Below, in pieces: positions 53,690-64,000 of a stretch of DNA of 64,000 bases. Numbering within the stretch: the first letter of the stretch is position 1; every line of letters begins with the position of its first letter. A program made the translations under genes and the position numbers. The notes under the pieces were generated by a model, which searched no databases, was not told the DNA's origin, and worked only from the letters and a program-made list of their open reading frames with translations. Source of the DNA: Notamacropus eugenii (lineage: Eukaryota; Chordata; Mammalia; Diprotodontia; Macropodidae); NCBI RefSeq assembly GCF_028372415.1, contig NC_092879.1:95839700-95903699 (forward strand), in the 5' to 3' direction.

Positions 53690-54430
53690 GTGCCATTGTC
53701 TCCATGTTCTCTGTACCATTTGACACTGTTGATCACCCTCTCCTCCTGAATATTCTTCTCTCCTGGTCTCTTCTTAAATATTGGATGGTTCCTTTTCAGC
53801 CTCTTCCTCATTCATCATCCAGGTCCCACACACTAACCACAGACATTCCCCAGAATTGTGTCCTGGGTCATAACTTTCCCTCTATACTACCACCTGGTGA
53901 TCTCATGAGTTCTCAGGAGTTTAATTCAGAAGATCTCCAGGCAGATCATTTCCAGATCTATATATCTGGCCCTGACCTCTCTCCTTAGCTTTAGTCCTGA
54001 AGTACCAGTTGCCTATTTGCCATCTCAACATGTTCAAAATAGAACTCAGTATTTTCCCCATCATGCTCCTCCCTGAATTTCCCTATTCCTATTAAAGGCA
54101 GCACCATCCTCTCATTCTCCTAGGTCTTCAATCTCTGTCATCCTCATCCCTTTCTCTCACTTCATATATCCAACCTGCTGCCCAATCTTCTTATTTCTCC
54201 CTTCTCTACTCTCCACTCACACAACCACAGATCAGTCCCTCACCATTTCTCCTCTGGCCTATTGCAGTGGTCTCCTACTTGGTCTCCCTGCCTCCAGTAT
54301 CTCCCTTCTCCAGTCCATCCTCCACTCAGCTGCTAAAGCACAGGTCTGCTCAAGAACGTTGCTACTTCCTGATTGCCTTTGGGATAAATCTCAGTTCCCC
54401 AGGATGGTATTTAAACAACCACCATCACCA
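53690..54430 (+). mobile_element. L2 LINE fragment (RT C-terminal part)
   Basis: Plus-strand frames contain FDTVDHPLLLNILLSWSL, the L2 reverse transcriptase FDTVDH motif region. Downstream text in L2 order includes 'aattgtgtcctgggtca', 'tacatatctgg'-type words, 'aactcagtattttccccatc', 'ctggcctattgcagtggtct' and 'cagctgctaaagcacaggtc'. The copy is old and broken in frame. Confidence 0.88.
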
Positions 54431-56195
54431 CCTGGGACCAACTGACCCTTCCAAGTTTGTTCACTTCCCCTGGAGATTTCTACCCTTTAACTACTGGTGG
54501 TATAGAATTACACCCCAGCAGGAATTCCCAGCTGCATCTTAAGCACCTCTTAGGGAGCTACTTTGAAAATGCTATTAAATTGAAGTGTTTCACCCTGGGG
54601 ATCCTGGCTTCCTTTTCTTCCCAGTCATCTCCCTGGATAGTCTGTGGGTCTATATGGAAAGCATTTTCCCTCGTTTTCAGATGCAGTGTCTACTTTCTGG
54701 AAAATGATGTGACTGAGAGATATGCCCCCAAAGCCTATGCCCATCTCTCACTCAGGAGTCCTCAGAGTTGAAGTTCCTTGTAGGGACCAACCACTAAGTC
54801 TACTCTGGGGACAAGGGATTTATAACTAAACTCTTTCTAGTGTCTTCACCTTTTTTATCAGACAATATTGCTTCTCTTCCCTTTGCTCTGGCTTGCTTAG
54901 CCCACTCACTATTCATATCTGCACTCACAGCTGCCCTCTGTTCACATGGCTCTTGCCATTGATGGAGATGGCTGTTCTCTTATACCACAGAGATTTGTTT
55001 ACACTTTGCATTTAATAAGCTAGCTCTTCTAGCCAGCTAGGTGTGACCTGCAGGCCTGCCACTGCTTCATGAAAATGATGCTTTCCTCAGCTGTTATATA
55101 TGCATTGCATTTTGAGGCAGAGATAGCAGTTGGAATCATGTGCCCTTTAGAAAGCCAAGTGGGACTTAGTTGAATATTTGAGACTTGCTTAACACCTATA
55201 ACTATCCCCATCGAGGCCTGTGTTAATAAAATCAGGACCCTATTAGAGAAAGAGGAACCAGGGACTGGAAAAGCTGCTCAAGAAAAGAATTGCTCTCTTT
55301 AATTAAATAAATGAGAAGGTCAAGGCAGTAAGTGTCCTGTTTTCATGAATGTGTTCATTAAGAGGCCCTCTAAGACAGCAATGCTCTGACACTAGTGATT
55401 CAGCAATTCACATCTGTCTAGTTATTTGGCGACCAAAATCCCACTATCCTTTCACTACAAGATTTAATGCCCCAAGCATCATAGAAGCATCTAGAGCGCT
55501 GGCTGATCAGGGGATGACCACAGCAGGGAGCTCATATCTTAGTTTAGGTCCATGTCTTCCCTGTAGCAGAGTACTCAATTTTAATTGAACCTCAGAAAAC
55601 CATACTCAGGCAAGAAAAAGTGAAGTAAAATTAGAGGAATTGGAGAATGGATGAGGAGAAACCAGGAGATTTCCTTGGTTAAGTCTGCAACATGGGTTTC
55701 AATGAGCTTAGCATTTCCTGAGATGTGAAACACAACAAAAAAAAGCAAATACCAAAACTTCATTGTTTTGAAAAAAACAATCAAACCAGTTCAGCTTTCT
55801 AGGGCACACATCCCTTGTCCAAGGAAGAAATGGCTCCCTAATATACGTAGAAACCCACCCTTTCCCCAGGAATCAGTGGAGAGAGAACCTAGGTGTTCCA
55901 CTGCTGCCTCTGACCAAGGTTCTGAAAGAGTACTGTTCTGCAGACAAGTTGCCCATGCTGCCATTGGAAGAGAGTCACTTTCCTATGTGTTCTTAGGCTC
56001 TGCAGGGAAAGTGCCCAGGCTCCTCCATTTCCCTCCAGGGCTATTCTCAATGACTGGACCCTGCATCTTCATGGGGTTGGTACATTCTTGAGGGGAGACA
56101 TGTCTTCCCTCTCCCTTGTAATGTTGCTATAGGGTGTGACTGAGAAGCTCTTCATGGAGCTTTGGCAGACTTAAGACGCCCTCCTTCCTTCACCC
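54431..56195. other. No gene recognised
   Basis: Unique sequence. Open frames at 54,457-54,771 and 55,768-56,091 lack domains. Confidence 0.4.
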
Positions 56196-56430
56196 TGTAA
56201 TGGGAAGAGACCAGTGGACTTAGAACTAGGAAGTCCTGAGGTGAGCAGAGTGACTGACTAACAGCAAATCGTGTCAGCTTTATGAGCCTCATATGGAAAA
56301 TGGGGATGATAATGACACCCACCATACAAGGCTGTTGGAAGGATCAGATACGATAAAATATGATTACGAATGTAAAATGCTTTGCATATCTTAAAGCACA
56401 ATAGAAATTTTAGTAATTATTATTATTGGC
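56196..56430 (+). mobile_element. MIR/CORE SINE
   Basis: 'tggacttagaactaggaagt', 'aaaatggggatgataatgac', 'caaggctgttggaaggatca' and 'cttaaagcacaatagaaatt' in MIR order, ending with an ATT-rich tail. Confidence 0.75.
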
Positions 56431-57820
56431 CGAGAGATGGCAAACAGCTTCATTATTTTTTCAAAACCAATGCCTTCTTGTTCAATATGAATTGGTTAGT
56501 TTCCCCCAAAGCATTTCTTAGATTATAATCTTCTCTGATCTTGAAATTCTGTATCCTATGTAACAGTTCCTCAAAGTTTTTGGAATCTTGTTTGTTTCTC
56601 AGCATGACTTAGATTTAATTTTAATTTTTATCTTTCCTAAGACATGCTGAGTTAGTGGAACACATACTAATTACGCAAAGAAAGTTTGAAATCCTCAGTG
56701 GGAAGAGTTAGAGATGCTGTTAATGGTGGGCCTCATCCTCTGAATTCACAAAAATCTCATTGCATGAAATCCATCAAGGCCCTGATTTTCAAATGTCTTG
56801 CTCTGACACAAGCATCAAGATGCTTCTGACATTCATTGTCTTAAGGGGCGATTTTTTTTAAAAGGTAAAAGTCTCTCATGCACAAAACAGAGCTAGGGCT
56901 GGCAAGACAATAGTCATCACAAGATAGAAAGATGGATTTTTAGAGTCACCTTCCAAGAGCCTTAGCCCCTACTCCAAAGAACTGAGTTGTTTCCTCACAG
57001 GTGTATGAGTTGGCTAATACAAACTATGGAGATTAAGCCACAGGCAACCATGAATTTTCTAACCTGTTGTCTCTTTTAACATCCAGTTCTATACTTGGGA
57101 AAAGCAGCCGCTGTGAAGAGGCAGGGATAAGTTAATGGCATGGGACCAATGAAGTATTCTGAATATGCAGGAATAATTGTGGTAATAGTTTCCTTAGGCA
57201 ATCCAGTTTAGAAGATTTCACTTAGATTGTACCCAATTCAACATCTTCCGATCTGAGCCAATGATTTTATCAGCACTCATCATCCAGGCATCCTCTGGCC
57301 TCTCTAATATAGCAAATGTAAGCATCAGTTGCCATTTGGAAATGATTGGATCTCTAAGAATCTGAAGAGTAGCAAGTCACTGACATACTGCTTTAGAAGA
57401 CATCTAATAATGATAATGATATAACATTTTCTCAGGAAGCAGCATTACAAAACAACTTTTGCCCATAGAAGATTAATCAGATGAGAAATTCAGAAAACAG
57501 TAATAAAGGAGTAAACACTCTGTCTCAAGTTAAGCAACCTTATTGCAATTGTTTTTTTTAAATAGACCTCTAATCCATGCTTAATTAATGAAAGCTTAAT
57601 GCACAGCAAAGGACCACATTATTTAATCTTTAAAGTGAAATACCCCTCACCCAGGTCCAAGGCCACCTAATTGGAATATCTGCATCTTATGCAGTCAACT
57701 GTTCCACAAACATGTTTTAAAGTACTATTTGGAATTATGGAATGACCTTTGTGGACAAACAGTGGGTTTGCTAAAAGTTATGGGATGAGGGATGGTATGG
57801 TGGATTCTTCCCCATTCATA
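56431..57820. other. AT-rich unique sequence, no gene recognised
   Basis: No open frame of 60 codons or more and few recognisable repeats. Its low repeat content makes it a reasonable place to look for conserved noncoding sequence, but nothing specific was seen. Confidence 0.4.
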
Positions 57821-57824
57821 GAAG

Positions 57825-57970
57825 GGGATTTAGAGCTAGAAGGGACCTCACAAATCCAATCTCCTTGTTTTGCAGAGAAGGAAACTGAGATATAGAGAGG
57901 AGAACTGACTTTTAGCAGGATTACCCAGCCAGGTAGAGAAGCCTAGACTCCAAATCGATGTCCTTTGGTC
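57825..57970 (-). mobile_element. MIR SINE
   Basis: 'ggatttagagctagaaggga', 'cagagaaggaaactgagata' and 'gattacccagccaggtagag' match reversed MIR. Confidence 0.75.
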
Positions 57971-58850
57971 AAACTTAGTGCTGAATTTTTTTAGGCTCTC
58001 GGAATTCTAGGCCAACACATATAACAACTCACTCACTTTTTGAATGTTAGATGAAGCCATCCAGTCACTTCATTGATGTTTGACAAGTTGAGCTATTTTG
58101 AACTCAATTTTTAAACTAGCTAGTTCATTTCTATAAGGGTTCTTTTTATAAAGGTAGTTGGCTTTGGTCCCTTTGTGGTACAAAACCACATATTCAAAGT
58201 ACCATAGTGAAGACAAACACAATCTTCCCACCTCCATTCCCATTTTTGTAAATTTGGTATTTTTACAAAAATACTGTAATACTTCTATGCCAAAAAAGCA
58301 TTCACACTTATTCTTGGGGTGTTTTTAAATAGTCTGATGAAAGTAAAAATTATATGTCTCTTTTCTTTTTAGAGAAGAAAAATCTCGCTCTTCCAAGAAA
58401 TAACTGGTCCAAGAGAAAGAGGAGATAGTGCTAAATAAAAATAACTGTTTCAAATTTTCCTGAGGCAAACAAGTGAGGCGTCTCCTGCTAGGGCACACCT
58501 GGCTTCTGAATCAAAAACATAGCTTTCCTCTCAAAAGGACAATTTCATTTCAGGAGTCAAGTGGTGCTTTGGTGAGAAGGATCATCTCAGCCCTCCATTT
58601 GCCTGCTCCAAGTCAGACTCTTACACTGAGGTTCTTAAAGAAATAATGCGTCTAAGATCTGCAGATAACATCGTTTGACTTGTCTGAGGCAATTCTTTTA
58701 CCAAGGAAGAGAAACCCAACACTGCGGCTCCAGGACGAGAAGCTGTAGGCTTTGAGCCCAACAGATGGAGGCAGAGCTAGACTGCACAGGAACGCCCAGT
58801 GGAAATGGCAAATGAAGCCATTCGGTTGTTTTTTTGTGGCCTCTATGCTG
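57971..58850. other. No gene recognised
   Basis: AT-rich unique sequence. Confidence 0.4.
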
Positions 58851-59045
58851 AAGCATGGTGTGCTGGACACTAGATTTGGAGTCAGGGGATGTGGGTTGAA
58901 ATGGCAATGGCAATTTGTTCCCCGTGTATGACTTCGGGTAAGTCACTTTCCTCCTCTCGGGCTCAGTTTTCTGCTCTCTAAAATGATGGGGTGGCATTAG
59001 TTTCCCTGTGCCTTCCATCTGTAAAGTTTCTGTCTGAAGTGCCTA
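58851..59045 (+). mobile_element. MIR SINE
   Basis: 'ctagatttggagtcagggga', 'tgacttcgggtaagtcactt', 'gggctcagttttctgctctc' and 'aaaatgatggggtggcatta' in MIR order. Confidence 0.8.
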
Positions 59046-59194
59046 AGAGCCACCTCTCAATGCTAAGGAATGGCTTTGTCAGGAGCCCTGAGTTGGTGGC
59101 TGGGCCCTTTTCCTGAGAGTGACTGAGCCCACTGGGGAGGAGGACTCTGACCAAGGGGCATAAGGTCAGACAGAAGACCCATCTGACCCTTCTT

Positions 59195-59462
59195 ATTCAG
59201 GTTATTCAGTTCACTTGGTTTTCAGTCGTGTCTGATTCTTCATGACTCTATTTGGGATTTTCTTGACAAAGATACTGGACTGGTTTACCATTTCCTACCC
59301 TAGCTCATTTTACAGATGAGGAAACTGAGGCAAACAAGGTTAAATGACTTGCCCAGGTTCATACAGCTAGTAAGTGTCTGAGACCATATTTGAACTCAAG
59401 AAGATGAGTCTTCCTGAATCCAGCCCAGTGCTCTATTCACTGTGCTACCTAGCTGCCCCATA
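59195..59462 (-). mobile_element. Marsupial tRNA-type SINE, near full length
   Basis: Reverse copy: 'gtctgattcttcatgactct', 'attttacagatgaggaaact', 'tgacttgcccaggttcatac' and 'actgtgctacctagctgccc' at the head. Nearly complete. Confidence 0.92.
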
Positions 59463-61165
59463 TATAGGCTATACACAACTCAAATCCACCTGGAGGGTCT
59501 CAATCTACTTTTATACTGACAAAAGGTTTTTTACTTCATAAGTAGGAAGATCACTAAGATAAGACCAGCATGGTTGTAGCAAAGACAACAATCTACTTGT
59601 AGGATTCCCGAGCTTCCTACAGGCCAGGGGCAGGTGGGTTTGTTTGTTCCTTTCCTCCTCCTTTCTTCCCTTCCCCTCCCTTCCTTTCCCTTCCCTTCCT
59701 TCCTATATCAACTATATGCCTGCTGACAGGTCTCCTCTGGCACCAGGAACAAACTTTGTTATAGAGCAACTAAGCAGGGGCACTCCAGATCAGAGGCTCC
59801 CTGTAGATACTCATGCCATGACCTATGGCCAAAACCAATATGGCCTGAGTGGAGCCAGGATATTCCTTGTCAAGTTTTTGCAGATTCTGGCTGCTAACAG
59901 CACCATGAACACAAAGTGATTTGTGTTCTGAGAGCCCAAGGTCTAGCTAACATTATTATAAGAGTAATGAGGAGAAAATAATGGCCATCGTAGACTGCCT
60001 CTCTATCAAGGTGTAGCTTTGAAAATTACCTCGTTTCTCATGCTGATTTCTCCTGCTGCACAGAGTGCCAGGCTAAGGGGTACTACAACACATGTGAACA
60101 GGCAGACAGTCTGGCTAAGAGATGTTGTTGGTTAAGCTTGGTAGCATACAGATTCAGAAAAGGATGAAAGCAGAGATGAATCCAATACACAGGGGGCACT
60201 GCAGGACTTTGGCACAGAAACATCCATAAGAATCTTCAAGACTGGAGCTGCAACGTCCAAAGTAAGGATTCATTTCACATTTATTTTTAGCATCCAGGGT
60301 TGTAAACCTTCCTATAGTTTCCTTTGGGAATAAGTAGCTTCATTACCTTCAGGATCCCTCCTTCTAGGCCTCCTTGCTTCTCAAGGATGAAGGCTCTGAG
60401 AAAGAAGAGTAAGGGGGCTACTGGGACAGAACCTCTCATTTTCCCATGACAGTACTAGAACCTTACCGGGATGCCTCTGGGGAAATGCTCCCCTCACCAA
60501 ATGAGCGCCCTATCTGTTGAAAAGTACAATTACATTTTCCAACCAAATTGGAAGCTCAGTGGGTGAACAAGGAAAATCTCTCAGCTCAATGAGTTTAGGC
60601 ACATGCATAGGTCTTTTAGGTTTCTGAGATTTCTGTCACCTGGATGGAGGGGGTGGAATCAAACAACATTAAGTGGTCAGAAAGGAGAGGGACCTGTCCA
60701 TGGTGCTTCAAATGCCTCTGGCTCCAATCTAACTGGTCTGCCTGGAACAATACTGTCCTGCTCCAATACGGTGGCTGATGCTGCCTTAAATGGGCAAGCC
60801 CAATCTCCTCCTTAGCCCTTGTGCTCATCCTATTGGCCAGAATGGGCAGCAAGGTCACAGATTAACTACTGCAAATCAGACACAGTCCTTAAAAAAAAAA
60901 AACCCACACCAAAATGTTATTCTTTGGAGGACTCGGCAGAAGTTGGATTTTCTCATTAAATCCTAATATATAAGCATTAATTCAAAATAGCCAATAATCA
61001 GCTGTATATTGGACATAACTTACAGAAAAGGACTCCTCTGAGTATGAGCCTTAATCCAATGAACATTAATTATTTACTTGAGAAGACCCAACCTGATGCC
61101 ATAGTTATGTTTCTTCCTCCATCTCGCCTACTCAGTCCCATAGGTGCTTTGGGTCTCTGCTGCTG
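59463..61165. other. No gene recognised
   Basis: Includes a CCTTC-type simple repeat (59,648-59,705) and an A13 run near 60,889-60,902; otherwise unique. No open frame with a domain. Confidence 0.4.
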
Positions 61166-61169
61166 CTTA

Positions 61170-61360
61170 TTAACACTCAATGAACATAGGCTTAGGCCTG
61201 GAAGGGAGCTAAGAGGCCTTCTAGGCTACTCTGATATAGGAGGATGTTGCGACCTAAAGACTTGCCCAGGGTCACAAAGGGAGTGAATAGCAAAGATAAG
61301 ATTTGAGCCCAGAGTCTCTGAGCCATGGGCAGGGCTCTTCCCACTGGATCACACTGTATA
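61170..61360 (-). mobile_element. MIR SINE
   Basis: 'ggcctggaagggagctaaga', 'agacttgcccagggtcacaa' and 'agatttgagcccagagtctc' match a reversed MIR with its head at the right. Confidence 0.75.
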
Positions 61361-61554
61361 CCCTAATGTAGTGTTCTTGAAGGTTCAGGGTTTGCCAGGA
61401 AGCAGGATGTTACCAGCACAATGAAAAGGAAGCTCATCACATCCATAAACTCAAAGAATACATGATAGATCTGGAATTTCCTTCTCGTGGGGATTCATTC
61501 TGTTGGTGGGCAGAGCACTGTCATCCAGTACTTGTTTACTAGATCTTCAGGAAT

Positions 61555-61665
61555 TTCCCAAGGCACACAGAAGTGAAATGACTTGCTTAAGCTCACAAAG
61601 TCAATATCAGAGGGGCGATTGGAGTTCAGATGTTCTTGAGCCCATATCCATACTTCATCCACCAA
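61555..61665 (-). mobile_element. MIR SINE fragment
   Basis: 'gaaatgacttgcttaagctc', 'acaaagtcaatatcagaggg' and 'gattggagttcagatgttct' match reversed MIR. Confidence 0.6.
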
Positions 61666-62540
61666 GTCTCATGCTTGATTCTATGTTGGAAACTTTGTGT
61701 AACAACTAAATGCATGCCACTACTTCTCCATGGCAACTTTCAGCTGAGATGTTAATGCACTGTCTTTGAGAGACTAGGCCAAGCTTCCTCCCAGTAGGGG
61801 GCCAGGGCATGAGCTCTTTTATGCAGAAGGCACTCTCTTCAGTTTCTCTCTTCATGGCATACACTGATAGAATATGGCCCATGGGGATCATGGCTGGCAG
61901 GCCCATACAAGACGGGTTTGGGGGCCAACTGCTAAATCTAAGGATGGGGTTCACGTAATACCAGCCAATGCAGGTTTTTTGTTTTTTGAAATCATTATCA
62001 ATAGTTGTTATAGCCTGAGATCCCTTTAACATATCTTTCTGTGGCATATTGTGTTTTTTGAATGCTTCTGGCCAATTTGCATACATTACTTGCCTAATTA
62101 AGTGCTTTTAATCCCCACAGATTTTAACCTACCAACTAATCTTATGCATAATTTTCTTTTGTTGATTATTCCTTTAGCTTTCATTCTTGGCACAATAATT
62201 AGGAAAGCACTTGATTATTAGCAGTGGTTTTAGAACTAGTAATTAACCATTGCTTCAAGAAGGGGGATGGCAACCTCTTTCTTGTCCATTGAGGAAGCTA
62301 ATTGTATTTACCTTCTCCTTTGGTCCTGATTTACCTATGGACTATGTAACCAAACTACAACAAAAGTCCATGGGGCTGCTCTCATCGGTTCCCTCTTTCC
62401 CACAGTTTGTCCCCACTGCTCCATGTTTGAGTTCATTTCAATATGACAGGCATTTCTTAAGTGGCTGCTGCATGCAAAGCATTATCCTAGATGCTGGGGA
62501 TTGAGAGACTCAAAATAACTAGGGCACAGCAATTGTATTT
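61666..62540. other. No gene recognised
   Basis: The 126-codon minus-strand frame at 61,706-62,086 has no domain and no splice context. Otherwise unique AT-rich sequence. Confidence 0.4.
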
Positions 62541-62720
62541 GAGAGTCAGCGTGGTCTAGCAGAAAGACCATTGGACTTAGGGTTAGGAGACCACTGTGTT
62601 TGAATCTGGCTCTCACACTTGTAGTTTGATCCTGGACACATTCTTAACCTGTCTGAGCCTCAGTTTCTTTATCCTTAAATAGGGGAAATAATACTTGTAA
62701 TACCTTTCTCATCAGATTGC
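62541..62720 (+). mobile_element. MIR SINE
   Basis: 'gcgtggtctagcagaaagac', 'ctgtgtttgaatctggctct' and 'gtctgagcctcagtttcttt' in MIR order. Confidence 0.8.
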
Positions 62721-62769
62721 TAGGAGGTTCAAGGGAAACCTTGGCTTCTTTGGGGTTATCACACTTTGT

Positions 62770-62930
62770 GATAGACAGACAAGTGAGTATAGTGGGAAAT
62801 GCACAATACCCATAATCAGAAGGTGGAGGTTCTAGAGCCATTATTAACTCAACCTGTGAGACTGAACAAATCACTTCCTCACTATGGGTCTCCACTTTCA
62901 TATTTGGAAAGCAAGGAAAGGGACTTTTCC
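62770..62930 (+). mobile_element. MIR-type SINE, second copy
   Basis: 'gagtatagtgggaaatgcac', 'gactgaacaaatcacttcct' and 'atgggtctccactttcatat' are a diverged MIR head and core, directly after the previous copy. Confidence 0.6.
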
Positions 62931-63479
62931 TTGTGTGTGGCCCATGACTGATTTTTCTTATACTAGTGGCCCTGGCAAGAAGAACGTTGGGGAAAGTTGG
63001 TTCTTACTCAATTTATGTCCCTGACATAAAACCTACTGTTAGAATTCTAAGAGTATAAAGATCACATTAGAAGAAGTTACTTTCTTAGAGGGCTTGTTTA
63101 CAAAGGTCCCTTTATAGTCAGGTCAAAATCCCAGAGGAACAAACCTGACCAGATAGAGGAAGATTCTGGTCTATGACGGGCTGTTCTTATGGCACAGTTA
63201 TTTCTCCAATCACCACTCAAAGAGACATGGGAATAGGCTCTTAGTTTGGGTCCATGGAGTCTAAAGAGATTTAAAAGTTTGGGCAGACATCAAGGTAACG
63301 AGGACATGTGTTTGGAGGCAGGGAGAAAGGGGGACAGGTTGGTTTTTGTGTACTAAGATCATGAAAATTGGCTGTCCACAAGAATGAAACTTGGTGTGCC
63401 CTTGGAAACACGGGTTTCAAGTTGGTAGGTCTAATTAACAAAGCACTAATTGACAAGGTCTAATTAACAAGGTGCTGAC

Positions 63480-63690
63480 CTTGGCTTCCACATACCTAGA
63501 CATCTCATCTCAGTTCTACCCTGTACTAGCTATGTGACCACTGACTGAGCACCTTTCTCATTTTGTGTTTAATGATACTTGGACTACCTGCCTCACTGGA
63601 ATTTTAGTGAGGAGCAAATGAAAATGTACACATATTACTTTGCTAATCATAAGGCACTCTAGGAATATCCATTATTGTAGTTATTGCTGA
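63480..63690 (+). mobile_element. MIR-type SINE
   Basis: 'ctgtactagctatgtgacca', 'gcacctttctcattttgtgt', 'ctacctgcctcactggaatt' and 'gaatatccattattgtagtt' follow MIR core and 3' end. Confidence 0.65.
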
Positions 63691-64000
63691 GATACGTCAC
63701 CTGCTTATTGATGCACAATGAATTAAGTTCCCTTTTTCTATGCTGGTCTTCACTGCCCCAACTAAACTGCAAATTTTTGGAAAGCAAGAACAGATGTCAT
63801 TTATCTGTGTAAACCCACAGCACTCACCATTGTGTCCTACACTCAGGAAACATCTATAGCTATTACCTTCCTGACAAATACTAGTCCAAGCAAATAGCCA
63901 GCATTCAAATGGATAGTTTAGTTGTTCATTTTGTCTCTGTTTTTCTATTTCTCTGTTCTGTTACCTCCTCTCCCCAGCCCACTTTCCCTTGCTATGTGAA
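63691..64000. other. No gene recognised
   Basis: Unique sequence to the window edge. 63,745-63,850 ('cagcactcaccattgtgtcc') resembles a MER/L2-type 3' end weakly. Confidence 0.3.

Noticed and set aside
53662-53988. Plus-strand frame with FDTVDHPLLL
   Set aside because: It is a decayed L2 reverse transcriptase fragment.

Overview
The window is mammalian nuclear DNA, almost certainly from a marsupial. The clue is the repeat content: many tRNA-headed SINEs of the common marsupial type (head with 'gtggatagagc', a CORE-type middle, a 3' part containing 'gaaatggcaaaccactcc'), together with old MIR, L2 and L1 copies and several old DNA transposon remnants. The species cannot be named from the sequence alone. 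There is no rRNA, true tRNA or CRISPR array.

One convincing protein-coding gene is present, on the minus strand at 28,053-33,773. Three coding exons (33,470-33,773; 31,713-31,913; 28,053-28,957) join in phase with canonical GT-AG junctions into an intact 469-codon reading frame for a class A GPCR of the serotonin 5-HT2 family. All receptor hallmarks are present: amine-binding Asp in TM3, DRY, TM6 WCPFF, TM7 NPLVY and a C-terminal PDZ ligand. It is nearest to HTR2C in the membrane core, but has some HTR2A-like features and an N-terminus, third intracellular loop and C-tail unlike HTR2A, HTR2B or HTR2C as I recall them. My reading is a distinct, apparently functional fourth 5-HT2 paralogue. This is the most interesting thing in the window.

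Layout. 1-10,140: gene-poor, AT-rich, made of L1 pieces in both orientations, a roughly 18-20 bp minisatellite (5,575-6,270), degenerate larger tandem units before it, three copies of one SINE-like repeat, and hAT-like and mariner-like remnants. 10,140-22,560: MIRs, a TA/TACA microsatellite and two long minus-strand L1 fragments, one with two nested SINEs and one interrupted by an LTR-like insert. 22,560-28,052: mostly unique sequence downstream of the receptor gene, including its probable 3' UTR and an unexplained CpG-bearing patch near 26 kb. 28,053-33,792: the receptor gene with compact introns. 33,793-48,000: the upstream flank, with several well-formed candidate 5' exons on the same strand (39,407-39,471; 40,147-40,189; 47,537-47,598), suggesting a multi-exon leader or transcription starting well upstream. 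48,000-64,000: unique intergenic or intronic DNA with MIR/SINE copies and one L2 reverse-transcriptase fragment (53,690-54,430); no gene recognised.

Most open frames outside the receptor exons are chance frames or repeat-derived. Boundaries of repeats are approximate, judged by eye.
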